Shown here: piece by piece, positions 8,698 to 17,500 of the stretch | Layout of the letters: every line of letters begins with the position of its first letter | Position numbering within the stretch: position 1 is the stretch's first letter | Origin: a virus | DNA: 33,450 nucleotides | IMG/VR virus record: IMGVR_UViG_3300042303_000041 | Span: 134,648 to 168,097 of that record | Direction: 5' to 3' (one strand) | Program-made: the position numbers and the translations under genes | Notes under the pieces: generated by a model | The model's input: only the letters and a program-made list of their open reading frames with translations | What the model was told of the DNA's origin: nothing | Database searches by the model: none

Positions 8698-8976
8698 TTA
8701 TTTTATTTTATTTTCAAGATCTTTAACTTTTGCATGCAGTTCTTTAATAGCTTCAAAGATCAATCCAGCAAAGTTTCCATAAGCAACAGACATGTACGGA
8801 CCAGTAGCATCTACAACTTCTGGTAAAACTTTAATAGCATCCTGAGCCAAGACACCAGTCTGACGCTCACCACTATCAGTTCTAGTATAGGTATATCCAG
8901 TTAGCTGTTCTACCTTGGCCAATGCATCAGTGATAACGTTTAAGCTGCTCTTAAGTCTAGCATCCGAGAATGCAGT
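8698..8976 (-). other. Peptidase S74 chaperone domain of the 727-aa fibre
   Basis: Residues 636-727. Ser639 and Lys644 form the expected dyad in FSDARLK; GVLAQD, VLPEVV and VAYGNFAGL are the standard S74 signatures. The end (LHAKVKDLENKIK) is a short coiled coil. By family knowledge the domain folds the trimer and is then released at the Ser-Asp bond. Confidence 0.93.
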
Positions 8977-10881
8977 AACGTTTCCAGAAACAGTAAGAGC
9001 ACCAGTATCTGTTAATTGCAGAATAGCAGCATTATATGCATGGTTCATAACCTGCAGTGTACTAAGGTACGCTCTTATAGTTTTATTAGGACCAGGCTGT
9101 CCTGGTCCTACCGCTTCATTACCAATTAATCTAATATTAGCACCATTAATGCCACTGTCATTTACGTCCAATGTTGCCATCTCACCTGAAAACACATTAG
9201 GTACGTAGGGTGCTCCACCGTAGCCCGACGTAGTTATCACCACCCCTGTACTAAATGCCTTATTAGAGAATGTTTCACTACCATCTAATGTAGCAAGAGT
9301 ACCTGTAGTTGGTAGTGTTACTGCGGTATTACCAGTAGTAGTTAGACTTAGTGTATGTGCACCACTGTGCGTGAAGTTACCACCTAAAGTGATAGTCTTA
9401 GTGCCGTTGTTAACACCAGTGCCACCGTATGTTGGTCCAACTACTGTGCCCTGCCAAGTGCCTGTTCCAATAGTTCCAACCGAAGTTAGAGAAGAACCAG
9501 TAACACCAGAGCCAAGAGTGGTTGCACTTAGAACTGATGTTCCATTAATCTTATAAACTTTACTAGTAACAAGATTTAGATCTTCTGATGAGGTCCATGC
9601 AGTAGAAGCACTAAGCCAGCTAAATGTCTTATCTGTCGCACCCTTAAGTGTAATACCACCATTGTTGGCAGTGGCGTCAGTGACACCACCAACATTAAAA
9701 GTAATCGATCCTAAAGTCGCATGATTAACAGATGCAGTGAATTGAGTTAAACTTTCAATACTAGCAATTACAGGGCTTGCACCAAATGCACCAGCGCCAG
9801 ATGTTTTAGTTAATGCTTGCCCAGGGATTAATCCTGCAGTTGTTCCTGTAGTTAGTGTAACAAGTACAGTTCCAGTTGCTAGTGTTGCAACCAACCCTGT
9901 TACTGCAGTCACTGAGCCTAGTTCAATATTCTTATCATCTACTGCAACAGTAGAAGAATTTATTGTTGTGGTAGTTCCATTGACGGTTAAGTTTCCATTA
10001 ATGGTCAAGTCACCTGTTTTTGTTTGTGAACTTGCGCTGGTATCTAAGTAGTAACTACCATTTTGACCATCTAATAGATCAGCATCTAGACCAGATCCAG
10101 CACCATCAACTAATTTAATCTTTTCTAAAACATCGGCTGGTGAGTAAGCTGGTGGTAGATCTATACCCAATAAGGTAACTGAGCCAGAAGTAGAACTTGT
10201 AGGTGCTATCCAATTTGGTGCTGTTGTGTTAGTAGTTCCTGCAGTAGTCACCTGATAGTATCTAGTTACACGCTTGACAACACCAGAACCAATACCAGAA
10301 CCTGCTGATGTTGCTGTAAATACAGTTCCATCAAAGTTGCTTGGTGCTCCAGCAGTAGTAGTAGCAGATGTTCTGAAAACAGAGATCCCAGATGGAGTTC
10401 CTGCAGTAGTAGTAATTGCTGCACCGCCAACAGTTGCAGAAAGAGTAAACGAGGTAGTTCCGTTTGTTGCAGTGATGTAATAAACGTTTATTTCAGTATT
10501 GGAGTATCCTGTGATAGAACCAGTACCATTATTAAAACCTCTAATGTTAATAGCTTGACCAACAGAAAGTGAGGCAGAAGCACATGTAAAAGTTCCGCCA
10601 GTACCAGTTATAACTACACTAGTTAATGCTTGAGCAAAGGCAGATGTTATAACATAATTAACGCCAACTTTTAAGAAACCAAGACTTTCTGCGCCACCTC
10701 CAGGATACGCATTTTCATGAGTATATAATATTTGTCCTAATGTGTATGCTGTACTTGGAGCCCATGGCACAGCATTAGAAACTGCAAGTGTAGTGTCTCT
10801 TTGCAACGACGTAAAGTTGTTGTCTATCTGAGTGTTTGTCAGACCAAATGAAAGAGCTGTTCTAAGATTTAACTGTGCCAT
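8698..10881 (-). CDS. Tail fibre with S74 chaperone, built from shared modules (727 aa)
   Basis: Fibre for host contact. The N-terminal SFGLTNTQIDNNFTSLQ is an anchor of the same class as in the 664-aa fibre. Residues 40-55 (WAPSTAYTLGQILYTH) and 207-224 (RYYQVTTAGTTNTTAPNW) look like the two halves of a carbohydrate-binding-like module, separated by about 150 residues. Residues 89-170 match the tip of the gp7-like protein. AVDDKNIELG at 313-322 and TDATANNGGITLKGATDKTF at 401-420 are halves of a standard marine-phage fibre module, split by about 76 residues. Residues 470-539 match the 700-aa fibre. The S74 chaperone covers 636-727 (FSDARLK with Ser639 and Lys644, GVLAQD, LPEVV, VAYGNFAGLIFEAIKEL). 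The ribosome site is weak (AAAGAA). Confidence 0.92.
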   Translation of the reverse strand: MAQLNLRTALSFGLTNTQIDNNFTSLQRDTTLAVSNAVPWAPSTAYTLGQILYTHENAYPGGGAESLGFLKVGVNYVITSAFAQALTSVVITGTGGTFTCASASLSVGQAINIRGFNNGTGSITGYSNTEINVYYITATNGTTSFTLSATVGGAAITTTAGTPSGISVFRTSATTTAGAPSNFDGTVFTATSAGSGIGSGVVKRVTRYYQVTTAGTTNTTAPNWIAPTSSTSGSVTLLGIDLPPAYSPADVLEKIKLVDGAGSGLDADLLDGQNGSYYLDTSASSQTKTGDLTINGNLTVNGTTTTINSSTVAVDDKNIELGSVTAVTGLVATLATGTVLVTLTTGTTAGLIPGQALTKTSGAGAFGASPVIASIESLTQFTASVNHATLGSITFNVGGVTDATANNGGITLKGATDKTFSWLSASTAWTSSEDLNLVTSKVYKINGTSVLSATTLGSGVTGSSLTSVGTIGTGTWQGTVVGPTYGGTGVNNGTKTITLGGNFTHSGAHTLSLTTTGNTAVTLPTTGTLATLDGSETFSNKAFSTGVVITTSGYGGAPYVPNVFSGEMATLDVNDSGINGANIRLIGNEAVGPGQPGPNKTIRAYLSTLQVMNHAYNAAILQLTDTGALTVSGNVTAFSDARLKSSLNVITDALAKVEQLTGYTYTRTDSGERQTGVLAQDAIKVLPEVVDATGPYMSVAYGNFAGLIFEAIKELHAKVKDLENKIK

Positions 10882-10922
10882 TTTTGTTCTTTAAATTATA
10901 CTAGAATTATTTAGGTTGGGAT

Positions 10923-12350
10923 TTACGCATCATAGTTATATGCTGGTGCTGGATACTCAATAAATTGAACTTCTCTCCAAGAAGATCTTATAAATGGTTC
11001 ACTGCTTGCTGTTGTTGCTGCGGGTACGTTGTTACTGTACATATTAACCCATTCGTCGTTTTGTCTAACGTAAACGTTTTTAGGTTCTATCCATTGGTTG
11101 TTTTGTCTAATATAAACATCATTAATAGTTTTCCAATTACCAGAATATGTACTAAGTGAAGTGGTTTTAGAAGAAAATGCGGCATAACCACTAGTGCCAT
11201 TAGAACTTGCTGCACCAAAAGTTCCATAATCATTATTCATTGATCCGCCACCAGCACCTGCTGCAACTGTTATTCCATAATTTATACTAGTTCCGCGAGA
11301 GCCAGACATTGCGCCCCAGTCTGCATAACCAAAATATCCACTACCGTATATGTTATTGACATATCTAAGATCACCTGCAACATAACCGCCACGCCCACCA
11401 ATGTGTCCACCACCGCCACCACCTGCGCCACCACCATCATATCTGTGTTGCTGTCCGTCACCACCCATACCACCAGCGCTGCTTATATTGGGATTGCTTT
11501 TAGAACTCCAAACTAAAGTTCCTGAATTATTGTAAACTAATGCACCAAGGAATGCTGGACCACCAGAATTTGCACCAGATAATTTTAGTATGTTCAGTCC
11601 AGCATTCATACTAAATGTTGTTTCTACATAAGAATTGTAGTTAGATGCGCGAGAATCTTGTGGAGTGTAAAGAACTGCGGTACCATTCACAAAAAAACCA
11701 CCATAATTATCAACACTTAATCTAACTGTGTAATTTCCAGTATAAGGTGCATTAAATGCCCATGTAAAATTAGCCCATGCCCATTGATAGTATGTGGAAT
11801 CCCAAACACCGTAGTCATTACCAATACTATTCCAAGCTCCATTACTTCCTGCATCTAGATATGTAGATGGAATACTAGCTGTAGAAGATTCAAGATATGA
11901 GTCTCCAGAAAATACTCCAGCTACGCGATTTCCGCCGCCTCCACCACCAGCTCCTCCAGAAGCTACAGCAATTATTTGTCTTTGGCCATTAACTATTTTA
12001 TACAGTACCGTGGCTGCGCCACCACCGCCACCGCCACCTGAACTACCCCATGGACCAGCATTACCACCGTTACCGCCTGTAAATCCAATTAATGAAGCAC
12101 CACCTGCTCCACCAGCAGCATAACCACCACTTGCGCCAGCACCACCGCCACCGCCGACTGCAACGTATAAAGTTTCGTTTGCATTTACGTCTACAAACCC
12201 GCCAAGTTTATCCCCAGAAGTACCACGAGTCCCTCCAGCAGAATCAGAACCTCCACCACCGCCACCTGCGCCAACTAGAGTATAGTATATTCTAGATGCT
12301 GCAGTAACTGTGAGTTGTCTAACTTGACCACTATATGCTAATTGTAGCAT
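10923..12350 (-). CDS. Glycine-rich tail adhesin with a central beta domain (475 aa)
   Basis: Residues about 27-140 and 290-370 are dominated by Gly runs (GAGGGGGG, SGGGGGGG, GAGGGGGGG), the composition of polyglycine-type receptor-binding domains such as the gp38 adhesins of T-even phages and the Gly-rich domains of other tail proteins. Between them, residues about 145-285 form a non-Gly block (YTGNYTVRLSVDNYGGFFVNG) like a PA14 or carbohydrate-binding beta sandwich. Residues 411-437 hold a duplicated VYIRQNNQW / VYVRQNDEW unit typical of adhesin ends. The start lies three bases after the stop codon of the 664-aa fibre, with AAGG upstream. It could sit at the tip of that fibre; binding to a sugar is inferred. 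Confidence 0.87.
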   Translation of the reverse strand: MLQLAYSGQVRQLTVTAASRIYYTLVGAGGGGGGSDSAGGTRGTSGDKLGGFVDVNANETLYVAVGGGGGAGASGGYAAGGAGGASLIGFTGGNGGNAGPWGSSGGGGGGGAATVLYKIVNGQRQIIAVASGGAGGGGGGNRVAGVFSGDSYLESSTASIPSTYLDAGSNGAWNSIGNDYGVWDSTYYQWAWANFTWAFNAPYTGNYTVRLSVDNYGGFFVNGTAVLYTPQDSRASNYNSYVETTFSMNAGLNILKLSGANSGGPAFLGALVYNNSGTLVWSSKSNPNISSAGGMGGDGQQHRYDGGGAGGGGGGHIGGRGGYVAGDLRYVNNIYGSGYFGYADWGAMSGSRGTSINYGITVAAGAGGGSMNNDYGTFGAASSNGTSGYAAFSSKTTSLSTYSGNWKTINDVYIRQNNQWIEPKNVYVRQNDEWVNMYSNNVPAATTASSEPFIRSSWREVQFIEYPAPAYNYDA

Positions 12351-12352
12351 TG

Positions 12353-14347
12353 TTATACCTTAAACCAGATATCACCATTAACAGCACCTGATGGTTCTGA
12401 AGTTTGTACAAACTTTCTTGATCCACCCCATTTAGGAGCATTTGCAGCATCTCCAGTAATATTAATAGCCCATGTACCAGAAGCACCTGTACCTGTCTTT
12501 GATGGAACATAACCAGTATAGTTTGTATCATCTAGAACTTTCTTACCATATACATATGCAGATGCATCGCCAGTAAAACTCTCATCTGTTATCTTAAACC
12601 ATTCACGATCACCATCATCTGGTTCATAAATGATAAAGTTTTCACCTTGAACAGAAATAGCTAATTCTATTCCAGCTGCGCCAGCTCCAGTGGTGGTGGT
12701 GGTATCATCTAAGAATATTGTAGGGCTAGCGTTAGCAATTGTAATATTACCAGTAAGAGTTCCACCACCAGTGCCAAATTTATTACTGTCTGCAATTGTA
12801 ATATTTGCAGTACCATCAAAAGATACACCATTGATTGTTCTAGCTGTTGCTAGTTTTGTTGCACTAGCTGCTAGAGTAGCACTGCCTGCCGAGGTGGCAG
12901 TTCCAGCTGACGCAGCAGATCCACTAATACTAATTCCCCATGTTCCACTAGCACCTGTACCAGTTTTAGATGGCGCATAATCATTATAGTTGTTGCTTGT
13001 AACAATCTTATGCCAGGCACCCCACTCAGCCAAAGTGCCACTTCTAATGAATAAATTATTGTTATCTGTGAATCCAAGTTGATGTGATTTACCGCCAGTC
13101 CAATCTGTTGTTGAACCATATTTACGGAAAGTCATTAGACCGTGATATGTTCCACCATCAGTCAATCCACCTGCTAGATCATTTCTTTTAAAGTCAAAAA
13201 GAACACCAGGAGATGCTAAAGTACTTGGTGTAGTTACATCGTTTCTTGAATCTGTAGAGACTAATCGAGTGGTAGTTGCTGCAACTCCAGAGATGTTTAT
13301 ATCCCATGTTCCAGAAGGTTTAGCTGTAGTCCAAATAGAACCATTACTAATAAGAATGTTTCCTGAGGAACCAGGAGATCCCATTCCAGTGCCACCCTGA
13401 CTTGTAGCTAGTGCAGTAGTTAATCCTGTAATAGATGTTATATCAGAGTTAGCGCCAAGTTTAGCTGCATCTAACGCAGCACGACCTTCAGCCACTGTAG
13501 TTTTTCCAGTACCACCATTTGCAATTGCTGCAACGCCAGTAATATTACTAGAAGTTCCAGTTATACTTGAATCTGTATATGCAACAGTTTTTGTATTTCC
13601 GTTTATGTAGTTAAACTGCCCGACAGTAGTTGTCCAGATATCTCCATTTAGTGGAGTAGTAGGAGCAGTTCCGTGATTCAATCTAACACTTGCTCTAGTA
13701 GTAGTAGATGTCGCAAGGTTTAGTTTGTCTAGCATTACTGTTGAACATTTACCTGTTCCAGTACCTACAGCACTACAATAGAAAATAACACCAACAGCGT
13801 TTGCTGATGCTCCCATAGCAACCCAGTTTGTTGATCCTAAATCATCAATAATGTATGTTACACCTACAGTAACAGCAGTAGCTACAAACTGTGTAGTTAA
13901 GGGTAACTTTGTTTTATCAAAAATGGTGATTGCTGCAGTACCATCAAAGTCTACATCATTGATTTTTCTTTTAGTTACTAATTTTGTTGCTTGTTCAGCA
14001 ACACCAGATGTTGTAGATCTACCTTCAAAAGAAGATGCAGTTATGTAACGAGCAGTAAAGTCACCATTGGCATCGCGAAGTACAACTGAACTTTTATTTG
14101 TTGTACTAGGTAATACGTTATTTGGCTCGTGACCTTGCAAGTATCTAACATCTAAGTTAGACTCAAACCCTCTATTACCACCACTTGTTGGTGCAGCATT
14201 TAGGTTTGATCTGATCGTAAGATAGTTATAGTCAACTATACTAACTTTTGTAGCAGTATACGATTCTAGATACGTGAAGTTAGAATCCAACTCAGTGTTG
14301 GTTAAGGGAGTAGTTCTACCTACAGCGGTTCTTAATACTAATGGCAT
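12353..14347 (-). CDS. Tail fibre, 664 aa
   Basis: Fibre-type protein with the N-terminal anchor TTPLTNTELDSNFTYLE, also present in the 727-aa fibre. The body contains a GVTYIIDDLGSTNWVAMGAS element known from marine-phage fibres, an AIANGGTGKTTVAEGRAAL linker, and three related units, SGTWDINISG, GTGASGTWGISISGSA and GTGASGTWAINITGDA. The C-terminus (APKWGGSRKF, then NGDIWFKV) resembles the closing motif of other phage fibres. No S74 chaperone is present. The AAAGGTAAC ribosome site supports the start. The gene is first in the fibre block and follows a perfect TATAAATA box 160 bases upstream. With the glycine-rich gene directly behind it, the pair may act as shaft and tip. Confidence 0.9.
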   Translation of the reverse strand: MPLVLRTAVGRTTPLTNTELDSNFTYLESYTATKVSIVDYNYLTIRSNLNAAPTSGGNRGFESNLDVRYLQGHEPNNVLPSTTNKSSVVLRDANGDFTARYITASSFEGRSTTSGVAEQATKLVTKRKINDVDFDGTAAITIFDKTKLPLTTQFVATAVTVGVTYIIDDLGSTNWVAMGASANAVGVIFYCSAVGTGTGKCSTVMLDKLNLATSTTTRASVRLNHGTAPTTPLNGDIWTTTVGQFNYINGNTKTVAYTDSSITGTSSNITGVAAIANGGTGKTTVAEGRAALDAAKLGANSDITSITGLTTALATSQGGTGMGSPGSSGNILISNGSIWTTAKPSGTWDINISGVAATTTRLVSTDSRNDVTTPSTLASPGVLFDFKRNDLAGGLTDGGTYHGLMTFRKYGSTTDWTGGKSHQLGFTDNNNLFIRSGTLAEWGAWHKIVTSNNYNDYAPSKTGTGASGTWGISISGSAASAGTATSAGSATLAASATKLATARTINGVSFDGTANITIADSNKFGTGGGTLTGNITIANASPTIFLDDTTTTTGAGAAGIELAISVQGENFIIYEPDDGDREWFKITDESFTGDASAYVYGKKVLDDTNYTGYVPSKTGTGASGTWAINITGDAANAPKWGGSRKFVQTSEPSGAVNGDIWFKV

Positions 14348-14350
14348 TTG

Positions 14351-14575
14351 TTACCTTTTATCGAGTGCATCTAAAAGCATCTTTTTTATCTCAGCGATAT
14401 CACGTTTAAGACCTTCAATTTCTTGATCTCTAAAAATTGACTCTTGTTGCTTTTTCTCTAACAATTGTTTTCTTTTAATATATTCTGTATATGCTTTGCT
14501 ATTGTTATTTATAATAACATTAGTTAGAGGGTCTCTATAGAGACCCTCGTGGTTTTCAACCTTTAACAATTCCAT
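14351..14575 (-). CDS. Small coiled-coil protein following the VrlC-like gene (74 aa)
   Basis: A short protein starting MELLKVENHEGLYRDP, then NVIINNNSKAYTEY, followed by a charged helix (residues about 34-72, RKQLLEKKQQESIF to EIKKMLLDAL) with coiled-coil spacing. Small proteins with the LYRDPxTNxIIN start occur next to fibre and VrlC-like genes in T4-like marine phages. It begins two bases after the VrlC-like stop with no good ribosome site, so translation is probably coupled. A bridging or attachment role between the VrlC-like protein and a fibre is inference. The coding region also carries a palindrome and a TATAAATA box. Confidence 0.82.
   Translation of the reverse strand: MELLKVENHEGLYRDPLTNVIINNNSKAYTEYIKRKQLLEKKQQESIFRDQEIEGLKRDIAEIKKMLLDALDKR
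14506..14513 (-). promoter_or_regulatory. T4-type late promoter box TATAAATA before the fibre block
   Basis: A perfect TATAAATA on the minus strand (14513 to 14506), inside the 74-aa gene and 159 bases upstream of the 664-aa fibre start. It would give the fibre block its own late transcript. Because it lies in coding sequence (the Val-Ile-Ile-Asn-Asn stretch), chance is a real alternative. Confidence 0.45.
14528..14549 (-). other. Perfect 22-bp palindrome early in the 74-aa gene
   Basis: gagggtctc at 14528-14536 pairs with gagaccctc at 14541-14549 around a central tata: nine stem pairs. It encodes EGLYRDPL, 26-47 bases after the start codon. No strong T-tract follows on the minus strand, so a simple terminator is unlikely. 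It could slow transcription or translation between the 7.8-kb gene and the fibre block. Confidence 0.6.
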
Positions 14576-14577
14576 AA

Positions 14578-17500
14578 TTAAGCAAGAGCAATTATTCGCA
14601 GATCTGAAATTCTAGGTATTTGTGTAGAATCAGTCGAGGTCATAACAAGTTTAATTGTTATGGCATCAAAAGAAGGTAAGTCATCTAGATCAATCTCGTG
14701 TTCAAAGAATGATGAGTCTTTACTCTTTAGATTTGCAGGAACTGTTGTTCTGGCATTTTCATATTCTACAAAGTTAAAGTCTGTTTCAGTTCCAGATGGA
14801 TTTAATTTGTAGTATACTCCAATATTTGCTGCTGGTGGAACGTCAGCATCAAATTTAATCTTAACTGATGTGCATGGGTTTGCAAATTTTAGTTTACGAG
14901 TAACATATTTGTTAATGCTGGAACTGCCAACTGGTGTTCGCTCAGAGAAGAAACGATCCAATGCTTTAATAGTAATAGGCTCGGATGCTGCCTTGGCATT
15001 CAATACACCCTGAATAGTTAATGATTTTCCTTCTGGGTCAACATCAGTCACAAACCATGTTCCATTATTTTGAGTAACGCCAGAACCAGAAATTACAATA
15101 TACTGTCCAGAAATTATACCAGAAATAGCTTCATATAAAGCTGAATCTTGCACAACCATAACACCAGTACCATCAAACACAATTCCTTGATCTGCAGAAA
15201 CTACTTCTATGTAATCAATAGGATCGATATTCATAGAGGTGGATGGGTTGTTTGTCTTATTAGACACCGCAGTGATAGCCACGTTTTCAATATTAATAAT
15301 AGGTGACACATCTGGATTTGATGTGATTAGTTCTGCATTAATAATCGCTGTATTTCTTAAAGATGTCAATGTAGATAAATTCAAATCTTTCGCAACAGAG
15401 TTTTCCTTAGAAGCAATAACCATTGGAACTGGAGTATAGTTATCCTCACCAGGAGTGATACTAAAGGTGTTTGTATATGGTAGGTTAGCCTGTAAGAATG
15501 TTTGGTAAGGAGTTTGCGCTCCGTCCATGCTCTTTCCTGTAACACCCTGATATGTAATAATGCTATTAGTTCCAGTATAATTTTCAATGTTTATAGATGG
15601 ATTAAACATATCATATGGAACGTCTCTAGATGCTAGTACACCATCGCCACCACGTTCACCAGTTACGTTAGGAATATCACCAACAGAGAACACAATAGCG
15701 CCATTAGTAGTTGGGGCTGCACTTAACACGAATGTACTAGAGTTTGTTATAGAAGCAACTGTAGTGCTGTCAGCAAAGACTCCAGTGCCGCTTGTCTTTA
15801 TAACTGGTTGTCCAACAAACATATTAGAAGTATCGCCAGTAGATAGTGTAACTGATGTGGTAGAAGTATTTAAAGTTGTCTGTAAATTTTCGCTACCAAT
15901 AGTGATAACATAACTATCAAGCTCAACAGAATCTATATTATGATTTAGATAGTTTCCGTTGCTATCCAACTTAAAGATCTCATTAGGAGAAACACCATTT
16001 AATGGGTTCATGAATCTAAATGGCTCAGTGTTTGATATAATACCATAGTTAGAGTTTGATGTGCTTTTTAGAGTAAGCTGAGTATCGCTGGCGACAGATA
16101 AAACTTCGCCGATAACTTTGCCATCTTCTCTGTAGATAACAGCGCCTGGAACAATTGCGTTTGTAGTTGCAAACTTTGTACCAATACCTGAAACGATTGC
16201 AGAATTCTTTGCACTATAAATTTCACCAATTGCTACAGGTGGTAGTGCTTTAATAGCTACAACAGATTCTGTATTCATGCCATGGTTGTCGTGCGAAACT
16301 CTAACCTTTCTAGAACCTGCTGTGAATAGCAAAGGATTGTTCTGTAGACTAGAATCTGGAACATTAGCATTTTCAAACGCTACGCTACCTACAGTATTAG
16401 TTGTAAATGCAGCTTTGTTTAGTTTGAACTTCATATCTGTCATTTGCTCTGCTGTCCAAGTAGAAGCATTTTGCGACTTGAAGAAAACACCCATATATGG
16501 CTGCTTGTCGATCTGTCCACCATTCTCTTTAGATAACTCGCCTTGTTTAGCAACAAAGACTTCGGGAACATCAGAGTTAGACAATAGAACTAAACAGTAT
16601 TCAGTATTACCATTTAAATACGTAGGTGATGGGAACTTGATATTGGTCGCCAAGCTAGAATTGTCAGAAGTTTTAATTTCTGAGGCTGCAATCTGAGTTT
16701 TAGATGTTGTTAGTACAGTCTTACCTGGATATCCATTAACAACTTCTCTGATCTCAATCATAACTGGAGCAGAAACATCTTTCTTATAGAAGTATAAGTC
16801 TACAGATGTTACAAATACACCATTGGTCTCTTGAACCAAGAATGTCTGAGCTAGTGGGTCATACCATCCAGGTGAGTTTGAGAATCTAGTTTCTGTTGTT
16901 TTATCGATGTCGCTATCACTAACTTGTCTTGTTGCCAACTCACCATTGCGGATTCGTTGAATCTGATTTTGTCTTTCTTGGTAAATACCACTGGCAGTAA
17001 ATGCCTTTGTAGCAGATGACGTAGATGACTTTTTATCATATGTTTCAAAGTCTAGTAATGCAAGCTCGTTTGAACCTGTGTTGAATTTAACAGCAGTCGT
17101 GTTCGGCACATAGAATATAAAGTTTAAAGATCCCTGTAAAGAAGTTCTTAATTCACCACCTGCACGAGTAGTTGTTGCAGAAACAACAGCACCTTCAGCT
17201 TCGCTCAATGTACCCTTTATAACATTACCTGCAACGAAACCAGTAGTAGTAGCATTAACTGGATATTTTCTATTAACTACATATACAGCAAATTTTCCTG
17301 CATCTGGACCTGCATCATATTTTTCCCATCCAACAACTATAGCTGTAACACCAGTTGCAACAGTACCTGCTGAATTATACTCAATTAGAACATCACCAAC
17401 GCTGATAGATAAATCTGTAGAGTCGCCTGCAAATAATCTTGCAGTTTCAGAATAATTATTACCTGCACGGCTAACAGTATCAAAAATAGAGGACTTGCCA

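Noticed and set aside
8695-8702. AATAAATA, one base off the late box, before the 113-aa gene
   Set aside because: Its predicted start would fall only a few bases before the ATG and inside the ribosome site, and one-mismatch copies are common in this AT-rich DNA.
9087-9110. Ten-pair hairpin (taggaccagg with cctggtccta) that looks like a terminator
   Set aside because: It is inside the 727-aa fibre and is explained by the palindromic codons for GPGQPGP; no T-tract follows on the minus strand.
10923-12350. Glycine-rich protein considered as a silk-like, PE_PGRS-like or collagen protein
   Set aside because: The phage tail context and the C-terminal VYIRQNNQW/VYVRQNDEW units fit a phage adhesin; there is no GxxPGx collagen register.
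16277-16696. Plus-strand open frame of 139 codons opposite the VrlC-like gene
   Set aside because: It lies wholly inside a strong minus-strand gene with recognised motifs at this spot (the VrlC-like receptor region), and its translation has no domain pattern.
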